28,111 nucleotides of DNA from Bacillota bacterium (GTDB lineage Bacteria > Bacillota_I > Bacilli_A > Acholeplasmatales > Acholeplasmataceae): contig JAURNN010000063.1 of NCBI GenBank assembly GCA_030830185.1, forward strand, positions 1 to 28,111, in the 5' to 3' direction. The position numbers were made by a program, and so were the translations under genes. A model generated the notes under the pieces. The model saw only the letters and a list, made by a program, of their open reading frames with translations, was not told where the DNA came from and ran no database searches. Of this stretch, positions 1-6,964 are shown in pieces; position 1 is the stretch's first letter; each line of letters starts with the position of its first letter.

Positions 1-102
1 CACTTTGTTTAATTCTTCAACAGTTCTATTTTTTTTAGCGATTTTTTTGATATAAAGTTGATAGATTTTCTCCATCGACATACTATATATTTGATGATCC
101 AT
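1..102 (-). CDS. DUF2200-like protein, N-terminal part (runs off the window)
   Basis: The 34 codons visible on the minus strand start with ATG at 102 and continue past the window edge. They read MDHQIYSMSMEKIYQLYIKK and continue with a basic stretch ending TVEELNKV. The pattern IYxMS...VYxxYxxKxxKKxRTxEE is what I recall of small DUF2200 proteins, whose function is unknown. Its ATG shares one base with the TAA stop of the zinc-ribbon/TM2 gene upstream (TAATG), so the two are probably translationally coupled. The family call rests on recall of the motif only; the rest of the protein is outside the window. Confidence 0.7.
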   Translation of the reverse strand, partial: MDHQIYSMSMEKIYQLYIKKIAKKNRTVEELNKV

Positions 103-431
103 TAGAACCGTATCGGCTTCCCGTTTTGATCAGGGAAATTACCACTAATGACTCTCACTAAATCAATGAACCACCATAGTCCAAATCCACCAGCTGTAAT
201 AAAAAACAAAAAAGCGAGTCCAACTTTATTGACATAGACATAATGTGCGGTGGGTAAAAAGATAAAAAGTAATAGTAAAACAATCCCGTTTAAATCGCTA
301 CTGTTTTGGTCTCTTTTAATGTTTGAAAAAGTTTCAAATGTTTGTTTGTTTTCTTTCAGTGGTTTGTGACAATAAATACATGTTTCCAAACTTGCATGAT
401 TGTCTGTCCCACAATGAGGGCATATTGGCAT
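102..431 (-). CDS. Zinc-ribbon and TM2-domain membrane protein
   Basis: This 109-residue protein has an N-terminal zinc ribbon with two CxxC knuckles (C4/C7 and C18/C21), a polar linker to about residue 48, and two membrane helices (about 49-66 and 71-91). The C-terminal sequence GGFGLWWFIDLVRVISGNF then DQNGKPI is the signature end of a TM2 domain, with its conserved glycines, aspartate and NGxPI tail. TM2 proteins are small membrane proteins, mostly without an assigned reaction. An AAAAGGAG ribosome site precedes the ATG. The stop overlaps the start of the DUF2200-like gene by one base, which makes them a likely two-gene operon. The role of the pair is not known. Confidence 0.85.
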   Translation of the reverse strand: MPICPHCGTDNHASLETCIYCHKPLKENKQTFETFSNIKRDQNSSDLNGIVLLLLFIFLPTAHYVYVNKVGLAFLFFITAGGFGLWWFIDLVRVISGNFPDQNGKPIRF

Positions 432-450
432 GAGGTTCTCCTTTTGAAAT

Positions 451-459
451 ATTATACCA
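451..459 (-). promoter_or_regulatory. Extended -10 promoter for the TM2 gene
   Basis: The minus strand reads TGGTATAAT, a perfect extended -10, about 20 bases upstream of the start codon. There is no convincing -35 at 16-18 bases. The AAAAGGAG ribosome site follows directly. Confidence 0.6.
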
Positions 460-529
460 CTTATGTATTACTTTAAATAAGATCCTTTACATGTGATTAA
501 TATTTTTTTCACATATTAAACAATTATTA

Positions 530-538
530 TGGTATAGT
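530..538 (+). promoter_or_regulatory. Extended -10 promoter for the repeat surface protein
   Basis: TGGTATAGT lies 39 bases before the ATG at 577, with no clear -35 box. It is divergent from the TM2-gene promoter. The leader is about 30 bases and carries an AAAGGA ribosome site at 561-566. Confidence 0.55.
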
Positions 539-576
539 TCAAGTGGTTAAATTAAAAATTAAAGGATGTGGCTATA

Positions 577-3500
577 ATGTCAAAATTGATATCTTTTTTT
601 AAAACAAACCCACTATTACTATCATTATTAATTGGGATGATTTCAGTTTCAACTGCAGCAACCGCAATATTAATTCCTGGTCCTCAAGGAGAACCCGGAA
701 AAGAAATTGAATTTATCGTGACGAATCAAGCGATAGAATACCGCTATGATGGCGATTTGGATTATCAAGTTCTGATTGACTTAGATGATTTAAGGGGGCC
801 AATTGGACCCAATGGAAATAATGTTGTATTTGATATTTCTGATACACATGTTGTTTGGAGATACAGTGATCAATCCACTTGGATAAATTTAATTGCTTTA
901 GACGAATTACGTGGATTACCTGGTGATTCTAGTCAAGTGATTGAATTAGATGTTACTTCAACTCATATTGTTTGGAAATATAATAACGAGCAAACTTGGA
1001 CCAATCTCATCGATCTTGCTGCATTAAAAGGTCAAGATGGTACCGATGGTCGTGAAGTTCAGTTTCAAACATCAGAAACACATATTCAGTGGCGTTACGA
1101 AGGTGATAATGTTTGGGTGAATTTAATTGCCTTGAGTCTACTTACAGGTTCCGATGGAACCAATGGTCTTAATGGTTCTGATGGTCGTGAAGTAGAATTT
1201 CAAACGAGTGATACCCATATTCAGTGGCGCTATCAAGGCGATAATACGTGGACCAATCTTTTAGCAATCGAACTTTTACAAGGATTAGATGGACTCGATG
1301 GAACAAATGGTGCAGATGGTATTGATGGGTCTGATGGTCGTGCAGTGCTATTTCAAACATCAGAAACGCACATTCAGTGGCGTTATGAAGGAGAAACTGT
1401 TTGGAATAATTTAATTTCATTAAATCTCCTTACAGGTTCAAGTGGTGAAGATGGAGCGGATGGTCGTGAGATATTACTGCAAACGACTGACACACACATT
1501 CAGTGGCAATATGTCGGAAGTAATTTTTGGACAGATTTAATCGCATTAGACCTTATTCAAGGTGAAGCTGGTACATCGGTACAATTTATTGATGTTATTG
1601 AATCCACTCGAGAATTCACAATATTTTCTCCGCAATGGGATTATGATTCTACTGAATTAACACTTGATCAGAATTTAAACATAGAAATCATTGATTATCA
1701 GGATTTAAGTAATCCTTACAATCCACTTGCAACCATTTATTATTCCGGATATGGAAAGAGTAATGCCCTAAATAGTCCCCAAACTGGAAATACTTATGGC
1801 TATGAATTTTATTTAATCGATGGCGTTACTTCAACTGATCTTTATTTTGGAATCTCTTATTTTGAGGATAATTCAAATGTTAATGCTGAAATACGTGTCA
1901 CTTATGATGTCGACATCGATCAGTGGAAAAATAATGCCATTGAAAACGAAACTTTTTTTACAAATGACTATGATGAAAGACACATCGTTTATGTAACGAT
2001 ACAAGAGTCTTTTAAAAACAATAATATTTTAATTCCAGCGGGTTCAAGTAATGTTGTGATTGAAATGTTTGTAATTGGTAATCTAAATTTTGATTATGAT
2101 TTAGCCTATTTTATTGGTGAAATTCCTGAAGGCTTGTCTTTATTACGTTCCTTAGATTTTAATTACAAATACACATTAAGTTCTGGAAACGTTAATTATG
2201 ATTACTCTATTGATATTATTCAACCTACAACAAATAGTTTTTATTATGTACTTACATCTAAAGATGAAATACTTTTTGCAGGACAAGGCGAGGATTCTGG
2301 AACATTAGAATCACTTGGAATCGGGACTGGAACATATGCTTTCTTGAGTTATTCAGAGGATGGACAACCAAGTGAATTAGAAATTACTGGAACATTAGAT
2401 GAAGATGTTTATCTTTATTTAATCAAAACAAATGATGTCTTATTTGAAGGTATTATCATGTCAGATGAAAACGATGATACTATTGGATTCACAAGTTTTG
2501 ATGAATTTAACTCTCGATATCAAGTGACATCAAAAATCTTGCAGTTTGTATTATCTAATGGTGAAACGATTGAACTAGATTATAACAAAGTAGTCGACAG
2601 TATTTTTGATAAGGATACTTTTTATTTTGATATTTTAGATCAAATAGAATTAACTAGGACATGGCATCTAATTTATACTCTTGAAGATTTTATGAAAATT
2701 GACGAATGTAGTGACTGTAACTACATTTTAATGAACGATATTATTTTAGGTAATGATTATGATCGCATCTCTGATCTAGATGGTATTTTAGATGGAAATA
2801 ATTTTTCAATCACGCTACAATCAAGACCAAATACATTTAGTGGTACTCGATATGCCATTTTTAGAACACTAGATAGTGGCTCAACTATTAGAAATCTGGT
2901 GATTAATGTTGAAACATATGAAACAGCAAATGTAGGTGGATATCTCGCAGGAGGTGTCGAAAATGATGTCACCGTTGAAAATATTCGAATCAATATCGAT
3001 TCATTTACAGGACTTGAGTCTTCAGGTTTACTCTTTGGATATATTGATGAAAGCAGCAGCTTCATTTTAAATAACATTTATGTTGATATACAAACAGCAA
3101 ATTTAACAGATTCGTCTGCTTTAATTGGATATGCTGACGCATCAACAATACATGCAAATAACATTCATATTATTATAGATCAATTATTTGTTACTAATGA
3201 AGTAGACCCTTCTGGACTTTTATTTGGTTATGTTGATTCTTCCACTCTATATTTAGATAATATTTTCATTCAAGTTAACGAAGGTTTAATAAGTGGTGAT
3301 GACTTTGGAGGTCTCATCGGGAAAACAACAGATTCAACGATTTATTTTGAAAACATCACACTAAATATAGAAATGACTGGATCAGATTTAATCAATCAAT
3401 CTGATAATGTTGGTGGATTGATTGGTGTTTCTAACACATCAGAACTTAATTTTAATGATATCCAATTTGGTGATTTGATGAATATCCATAGTTTTAATAG

Positions 3501-4422
3501 TTTGGGAGAAGGCATTGGAGGGTTAATTGGAACATCCAATGAGTCTGCTGTTCACATTTCAAATGTAGTTGGAATTGTTGTGCTTAGTGATAATCAAGGA
3601 AGAATTGGTGGACTTGTTGGTCAAGTCATACATTCTGAAGGACAAGTCGACCAAGATATTGTAACAATTAGTGATGTAACTGTGACTATATTTGCTGATA
3701 TTAGCTCAACTATAATTGGTGGAATGATTGGTTCTTTATCAGGAATCAATATCGCAATTATCAATTCAACTGTAAATGGTGTCATTTTTGGTAATGTGGT
3801 TGGCGGAATGATTGGACGAGTAGATTACCAAGGTTTATCCTCGAATGTGATTTTGAGAAATGTTGAATCTTATGTTCAAATTATAACTTCTTCAGATGAT
3901 GCTGGCGGTTTTATAGGTTCCATTTCTTCACCAATCTATGATTGGAATACAGATGTATATACATGGAATGGAATTATCGCACAGCCTACATATGTTGAAA
4001 TTGTACATGCAAGATCATATGCCTATTTTAATGCAACAAGTGAAAATTATGGTGGATTTATAGGTTATATCGAAGGCGGAAATATAGAGGTTGGATTAAG
4101 TTTTTCTTATACTTCCATTGGTGTTTTATCTTCATTTACTGCAAATAATGTTGGTGGTTACATTGGAAATATATTGGATGCAAAAGTTTCAATTGATATG
4201 TCTTATAGTTATGGTGTCATACAAGCAAATACCAATATTGGAGGTTTTGTCGGAACTGTACGAGGTACTTCTTATTTATCACTTAATATGGTGATTTCTG
4301 ATCTACTCCATGCCTCCTTCATTGGTAATGGATTTGACTTAGTTGGTAACATAGAGATGTCAACAGATTTAGCATTTGATTTAGTTAAACAACTCACTGA
4401 AGAATTAAATGATCATATCTAA
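577..4422 (+). CDS. Giant collagen-like/GLUG repeat surface protein
   Basis: This is a predicted secreted or membrane-tethered protein of 1281 residues. The ATG at 577 is preferred over an in-frame GTG at 568 because AAAGGA ends only one base before the GTG but ten before the ATG. Residues about 8-32 form a hydrophobic signal or anchor helix without a lipobox cysteine. From residue 35 there are seven tandem cassettes. Each has Gly-X-Y triplets followed by a 30-residue core typified by FQTSETHIQWRYEGD and W.NLI.L..L. A middle region (about 330-720) of unknown fold follows. Residues about 785-1235 hold some 14 GLUG-like repeats (GGLIG, GGFIG, GGMIG), which are expected to build a beta-solenoid. 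There is no LPxTG sorting signal. By analogy with other collagen-like bacterial surface proteins it may act in adhesion or shielding, but no ligand can be inferred. It is monocistronic, ending at a bidirectional terminator. Confidence 0.88.
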   Translation: MSKLISFFKTNPLLLSLLIGMISVSTAATAILIPGPQGEPGKEIEFIVTNQAIEYRYDGDLDYQVLIDLDDLRGPIGPNGNNVVFDISDTHVVWRYSDQSTWINLIALDELRGLPGDSSQVIELDVTSTHIVWKYNNEQTWTNLIDLAALKGQDGTDGREVQFQTSETHIQWRYEGDNVWVNLIALSLLTGSDGTNGLNGSDGREVEFQTSDTHIQWRYQGDNTWTNLLAIELLQGLDGLDGTNGADGIDGSDGRAVLFQTSETHIQWRYEGETVWNNLISLNLLTGSSGEDGADGREILLQTTDTHIQWQYVGSNFWTDLIALDLIQGEAGTSVQFIDVIESTREFTIFSPQWDYDSTELTLDQNLNIEIIDYQDLSNPYNPLATIYYSGYGKSNALNSPQTGNTYGYEFYLIDGVTSTDLYFGISYFEDNSNVNAEIRVTYDVDIDQWKNNAIENETFFTNDYDERHIVYVTIQESFKNNNILIPAGSSNVVIEMFVIGNLNFDYDLAYFIGEIPEGLSLLRSLDFNYKYTLSSGNVNYDYSIDIIQPTTNSFYYVLTSKDEILFAGQGEDSGTLESLGIGTGTYAFLSYSEDGQPSELEITGTLDEDVYLYLIKTNDVLFEGIIMSDENDDTIGFTSFDEFNSRYQVTSKILQFVLSNGETIELDYNKVVDSIFDKDTFYFDILDQIELTRTWHLIYTLEDFMKIDECSDCNYILMNDIILGNDYDRISDLDGILDGNNFSITLQSRPNTFSGTRYAIFRTLDSGSTIRNLVINVETYETANVGGYLAGGVENDVTVENIRINIDSFTGLESSGLLFGYIDESSSFILNNIYVDIQTANLTDSSALIGYADASTIHANNIHIIIDQLFVTNEVDPSGLLFGYVDSSTLYLDNIFIQVNEGLISGDDFGGLIGKTTDSTIYFENITLNIEMTGSDLINQSDNVGGLIGVSNTSELNFNDIQFGDLMNIHSFNSLGEGIGGLIGTSNESAVHISNVVGIVVLSDNQGRIGGLVGQVIHSEGQVDQDIVTISDVTVTIFADISSTIIGGMIGSLSGINIAIINSTVNGVIFGNVVGGMIGRVDYQGLSSNVILRNVESYVQIITSSDDAGGFIGSISSPIYDWNTDVYTWNGIIAQPTYVEIVHARSYAYFNATSENYGGFIGYIEGGNIEVGLSFSYTSIGVLSSFTANNVGGYIGNILDAKVSIDMSYSYGVIQANTNIGGFVGTVRGTSYLSLNMVISDLLHASFIGNGFDLVGNIEMSTDLAFDLVKQLTEELNDHI
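679..1560 (+). repeat. Seven tandem Gly-X-Y plus 30-residue-core cassettes
   Basis: The cassettes start at 679, 796, 913, 1030, 1147, 1282 and 1435. Four are 117 bases (39 codons); the others are 135, 153 and 126 bases. The core is always 30 codons, and all length variation is in the number of Gly-X-Y triplets (3, 3, 3, 3, 5, 7, 4). The last four copies are the most alike at DNA level, with the shared phrases TGATGGTCGTGA and CATATTCAGTGGCG, so they look recently duplicated and open to recombination. Confidence 0.9.
2929..4270 (+). repeat. GLUG-like repeat region
   Basis: About 14 degenerate repeats of 25-45 residues each contain a GG(L/F/M/Y)(I/V)G or SGLLFGY core followed by a beta-strand with alternating hydrophobic residues. 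This is typical of GLUG repeats in secreted proteins. Copies are much more diverged than the N-terminal cassettes, so this array is older. Confidence 0.7.
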
Positions 4423-4426
4423 TAAA

Positions 4427-4452
4427 AAAGCATTCCATTAAGGAATGCTTTA
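4427..4452. terminator. Bidirectional intrinsic terminator
   Basis: The stem AAGCATTCC (4428-4436) pairs with GGAATGCTT (4442-4450) around a five-base loop. A T-run follows on the plus strand and TTTTTTATT on the minus strand. It serves both the surface-protein gene and the convergent phosphatidyltransferase gene, whose stop codon lies at its edge. Confidence 0.9.
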
Positions 4453-5019
4453 TTTTTTTAGTAATGAACGGTATGATTTTGTATCTTGATCTACTTTACC
4501 AAATTTTATAAAAATCGCAATCTCTTCGATATATCCAATAATAAATGAGATGAGAATCCCAGTCACTACATAGGTGGTATCAAAGAAATAAGATGCAATC
4601 ACTAAGAAGTACACAAGTGTCGCATTCAATCTCAAATGTGTGGTGTGAATCTGGATGGGTTTCCCAGTTTTAATAATTGATATGATGAACGCACCTAAAT
4701 AAAAACACATAAAGACAATGAGTAGCCATGTATTGGGTGCAATTCTATCTGGATAAAAGTAAAAAATAAAAAATAAAGTTGAAAAATAAAATAAAATATC
4801 TGCAACAGTATCTAGAAACTTACCAAGCTTCGTGACTTGATTGAGAAGTCTTGCAAGAAAACCATCTAATGCATCCGTTGATCCAATTATGATATACGCA
4901 ATTAAAAACTCAAATTTCATACCTATAAGTGCAAATATATATAATATTGGTAATAAAATCACTCTTAACGAACTTAATATATTAGGGATGTTAAAATTTT
5001 TAACGGGGGTTGTTTGCAT
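4450..5019 (-). CDS. pgsA: CDP-alcohol phosphatidyltransferase (PgsA-like)
   Basis: This 189-residue integral membrane enzyme transfers a phosphatidyl group from CDP-diacylglycerol to an alcohol. The likely acceptor is glycerol-3-phosphate, giving phosphatidylglycerol phosphate. The complete family motif D49-xx-D52-G53-xx-A56-R57-x8-G66-xxx-D70-xxx-D74 is present, and about five or six membrane helices surround it. I start it at ATG 5019 because CAAAAGGAATTG sits just upstream. The longer open frame back to 5073 would overlap the ndk terminator and carries a poor N-terminus. It has no operon partner and faces the surface-protein gene. The substrate is not certain, since family members using other alcohols share the motif. 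Confidence 0.85.
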   Translation of the reverse strand: MQTTPVKNFNIPNILSSLRVILLPILYIFALIGMKFEFLIAYIIIGSTDALDGFLARLLNQVTKLGKFLDTVADILFYFSTLFFIFYFYPDRIAPNTWLLIVFMCFYLGAFIISIIKTGKPIQIHTTHLRLNATLVYFLVIASYFFDTTYVVTGILISFIIGYIEEIAIFIKFGKVDQDTKSYRSLLKK

Positions 5020-5053
5020 ACAATTCCTTTTGATATTCAAAGTATTGAACACA

Positions 5054-5059
5054 TTATAA
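5054..5059 (-). promoter_or_regulatory. -10 box for the phosphatidyltransferase gene
   Basis: TATAAT on the minus strand lies 35 bases before the chosen ATG and only a few bases beyond the T-run of the ndk terminator. Any -35 would sit inside the terminator hairpin, and I see no good match there. Confidence 0.45.
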
Positions 5060-5061
5060 CA

Positions 5062-5102
5062 TAAAAAAAACACTTTGGTTTAAGTTTACTCAAACCAAAG
5101 TG
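5062..5102 (-). terminator. Intrinsic terminator of the ppiB-ndk operon
   Basis: An 11-bp perfect stem (CACTTTGGTTT at 5071-5081 with AAACCAAAGTG at 5092-5102) is followed on the minus strand by eight Ts. The ndk stop codon is in the loop region. Confidence 0.92.
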
Positions 5103-5532
5103 TGACTTCTTTTTCATAACTTAGGGTACTATCTGAAGCATGGATTAAATTATGGATCATCCTTTTTTCTTTTGAAGCTTCTTCAAAAGAATCATTTCCA
5201 TACTTCCCACGAATGGATGCTTTATCTGCTTTTGAGGGATCGGTCGCACCAATAAGTGAACGAATCGCTTGAATACAATCCTTCTGTGGATGCTTAAGTT
5301 CTAACACAATCACGTCTTTTCCATCAAAAGAATCTATAATTGCAGCTGTGAAATACTCTAAATCAAGTCTTTTAATGACCTCATCATAATGACTTAAAAT
5401 GATCTCTTTGGTTGCAGTAACTCTTTTTTGTCTTAAGATTTCGTATCCTTCTTCGATAAAAATATCAATAATGTGTTTTTCAAGATGACGCTCAATGGCA
5501 TCCGGTTTTAACATGACAAATGTTTGGCTCAT
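5086..5532 (-). CDS. ndk: Nucleoside diphosphate kinase
   Basis: Nucleoside diphosphate kinase moves the gamma-phosphate of ATP to NDPs through a phosphohistidine, balancing NTP and dNTP pools in the cytoplasm. The protein is 148 residues, the normal family length. The active-site signature NLIHASDS is intact with catalytic H131, preceded by RGKYGNDSFEEAS. The N-terminus TFVMLKPDAIER is the standard first strand and Kpn-loop lead-in. Its ATG overlaps the TGA stop of ppiB by four bases (ATGA), so it is translated by coupling in a two-gene operon that ends in the strong hairpin at 5062-5102. Confidence 0.96.
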   Translation of the reverse strand: MSQTFVMLKPDAIERHLEKHIIDIFIEEGYEILRQKRVTATKEIILSHYDEVIKRLDLEYFTAAIIDSFDGKDVIVLELKHPQKDCIQAIRSLIGATDPSKADKASIRGKYGNDSFEEASKEKRMIHNLIHASDSTLSYEKEVTLWFE

Positions 5533-6005
5533 AAAACCTCGATGGACTTCATTTTAACTGGACTTAATGGTTTATCTTGCGCACCTGTTGGTACAGATGA
5601 AATCGCATCCACAACTTCAATACCTTTGGTAACTTTTCCAAATGCTGCGTACTGACCGTCTAAATGCGGTGAATTTTGATGCATAATGAAAAATTGTGAT
5701 CCTGCACTATTTGGACTCATGCTTCTAGCCATCGAAATCACACCACGTTCATGCTTAATCGGATTATCAAAGCCATTAGATTTGAATTCTCCTTCAATCT
5801 GATATCCAGGTCCACCCATCCCGCTACCTTGTGGGCATCCACCTTGAATCATAAAGCCAGGAATCACACGGTGAAAGGTTAACCCGTTATAAAATCCTTC
5901 TGATACGAGTTTTAAAAAATTTGCAGCTGTTTTAGGTGCAAGATCTTCGTATAGTTCTATTTCAATGGTTGATTCGTCATCTAATGTCAGTAAAATATTT
6001 GCCAT
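5529..6005 (-). CDS. ppiB: Peptidyl-prolyl cis-trans isomerase, cyclophilin type
   Basis: This is a cytoplasmic cyclophilin of 158 residues that isomerises X-Pro bonds during folding. Characteristic elements are FHRVIPGFMIQGG with catalytic R46, then GGPGYQIEGEF, SQFFIMH and LDGQYAAFGKV. The start MANILLTLDD at 6005 follows AAAGGAG and is preferred to the upstream in-frame ATG at 6044, which lacks a ribosome site and would lie upstream of the likely transcription start. There is no signal peptide. It is the first gene of ppiB-ndk and is divergent from the heliorhodopsin gene. Confidence 0.95.
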   Translation of the reverse strand: MANILLTLDDESTIEIELYEDLAPKTAANFLKLVSEGFYNGLTFHRVIPGFMIQGGCPQGSGMGGPGYQIEGEFKSNGFDNPIKHERGVISMARSMSPNSAGSQFFIMHQNSPHLDGQYAAFGKVTKGIEVVDAISSVPTGAQDKPLSPVKMKSIEVL

Positions 6006-6029
6006 GAAGACTCCTTTATTTCTAAAAAT

Positions 6030-6058
6030 ATTATGTGAAATCATTTCATATGTGGCAA
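6030..6058 (-). promoter_or_regulatory. Promoter of ppiB-ndk
   Basis: The minus strand has TTGCCA (6053-6058), a 17-base spacer and CATAAT (6030-6035). The predicted transcript starts near 6023, just before the AAAGGAG site of ppiB. The -35 overlaps the left arm of the inverted repeat at 6048-6055. Confidence 0.7.
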
Positions 6059-6088
6059 ATCAACACTTAATGTTAAATTACCACATAT
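6048..6088. promoter_or_regulatory. 8-bp inverted repeat between ppiB and the heliorhodopsin gene
   Basis: ATATGTGG (6048-6055) and CCACATAT (6081-6088) are perfect inverted arms, 25 bases apart. The left arm overlaps the ppiB -35 and the right arm overlaps the -10 of the heliorhodopsin gene, so a bound dimer could affect both promoters. Operator function is inference. Confidence 0.45.
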
Positions 6089-6091
6089 AAT
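6086..6091 (+). promoter_or_regulatory. -10 box for the heliorhodopsin gene
   Basis: A perfect TATAAT lies 28 bases before the ATG at 6119, with AAAAGGAG between. No recognisable -35 is found at 16-18 bases, which would fit an activated or regulated promoter. Confidence 0.55.
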
Positions 6092-6118
6092 AAGAGTATA
6101 TCATTAAAAGGAGTTTCT

Positions 6119-6901
6119 ATGGATACACTCGTAAGATTTAATAAAAAAATGGGATTTGCCCATCTGATTCAAGCAATCATTATGGTTCTTATCGCATTAT
6201 TTATCATTCAAGATTTAACCGATTTTCAACCTGAGATTATCGTTTATTACCAGGGTTTAAATGAAAATTTTGAACTTGTTACCATGTCACGTGTTTTATT
6301 TGAGTTACCCTTTTCAATTGTGACAACGAGTTTCTTGTTTTTAAGTGCCTTTTTTCATTTTTTAATTGTTTTAAATAAAAAGACATATACAAAACAAATT
6401 GAAAAAGGATACAATGTCTTCCGTTGGTATGAATATGCACTATCTTCTAGTGTATTGATCGTTTTACTTGCGGTGTTATTTGGAGTCAAAGACCTTCAAA
6501 CACTGTCGATTATATTTATTTCAAATGCGGTGATGAACTTATTAGGACTTGAAATGGAACGTTCTAATCAAGGTAGAGAGAAAAAAAGCTTTTTCCCTTA
6601 TATTTTAGGTTGGATCATCGGACTTGCACCTTGGGTTGTCATTTTTATGTATTTAGGATTTACCCCAGGTCTTGACCTTGTCCCTTGGTATGCATGGGCA
6701 TCCATTGGAGGCTATTTCTTATTTTTTAATAGTTTTGCATTTAATATGTTATTTCAATACTTAGAAATTGGACCTTATAAAAACTATGTGTTTGGTGAAA
6801 AAGTATACATTTGGTTAAGCTTAATTGCAAAATCAACGATCGCATGGATTGTCTATACAGGTGCTATACAAACAAGTGATATTATCTCTCAATTATTTTA
6901 A
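6119..6901 (+). CDS. Heliorhodopsin (retinal-binding seven-helix photoreceptor)
   Basis: This 260-residue protein has seven predicted membrane helices. It matches heliorhodopsins in the diagnostic places: H15 in AHLIQ of helix 1, H80 in SAFFHF, the counterion E105 in FRWYEYALSSS of helix 3, FNSFAF in helix 6, and the Schiff-base lysine K238 in LSLIAKSTIAW of helix 7. Known members sit inverted in the membrane, bind all-trans retinal and have a slow photocycle with no established ion-pumping activity, so a sensory or enzyme-regulating role is proposed for the family. No retinal-synthesis gene is in the window. It is preceded by AAAAGGAG and followed at once by a strong terminator, so it appears to be transcribed alone. 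It is not a type-1 pump: the DTE/NDQ-type helix-3 motif is absent. Confidence 0.95.
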   Translation: MDTLVRFNKKMGFAHLIQAIIMVLIALFIIQDLTDFQPEIIVYYQGLNENFELVTMSRVLFELPFSIVTTSFLFLSAFFHFLIVLNKKTYTKQIEKGYNVFRWYEYALSSSVLIVLLAVLFGVKDLQTLSIIFISNAVMNLLGLEMERSNQGREKKSFFPYILGWIIGLAPWVVIFMYLGFTPGLDLVPWYAWASIGGYFLFFNSFAFNMLFQYLEIGPYKNYVFGEKVYIWLSLIAKSTIAWIVYTGAIQTSDIISQLF

Positions 6902-6903
6902 TT

Positions 6904-6934
6904 AAAAAACTCAAGGATTCCTTGAGTTTTTTTT
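6904..6934 (+). terminator. Intrinsic terminator of the heliorhodopsin gene
   Basis: CTCAAGG (6910-6916), loop ATT, and CCTTGAG (6920-6926) form the stem, extended by an A-run/T-run pair, with eight Ts ending at 6934. An extended -10 for the next gene (TGTTAAAAT, 6936-6944) starts directly after it. Confidence 0.9.
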
Positions 6935-6964
6935 ATGTTAAAATATATTTCAAAGGAGTCTTAT

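Noticed and set aside
1169..1420. Histidine-rich antisense frame in the collagen-like repeats
   Set aside because: Its His-rich composition is just the complement of repeated Gly/Asp codons in the sense gene.
1030..1560. CRISPR-like or satellite array
   Set aside because: The periodic sequence is in frame inside one ORF, with conserved protein cores and no unique spacers of constant length.
2757..3077. Open frame of 106 codons antisense to the repeat protein
   Set aside because: It mirrors low-complexity coding sequence and has no promoter or ribosome site.
5529..5532. Mycoplasma-type code with TGA as tryptophan
   Set aside because: TGA ends ppiB, several his genes and hisK at tight ATGA overlaps, and tryptophans are TGG throughout.
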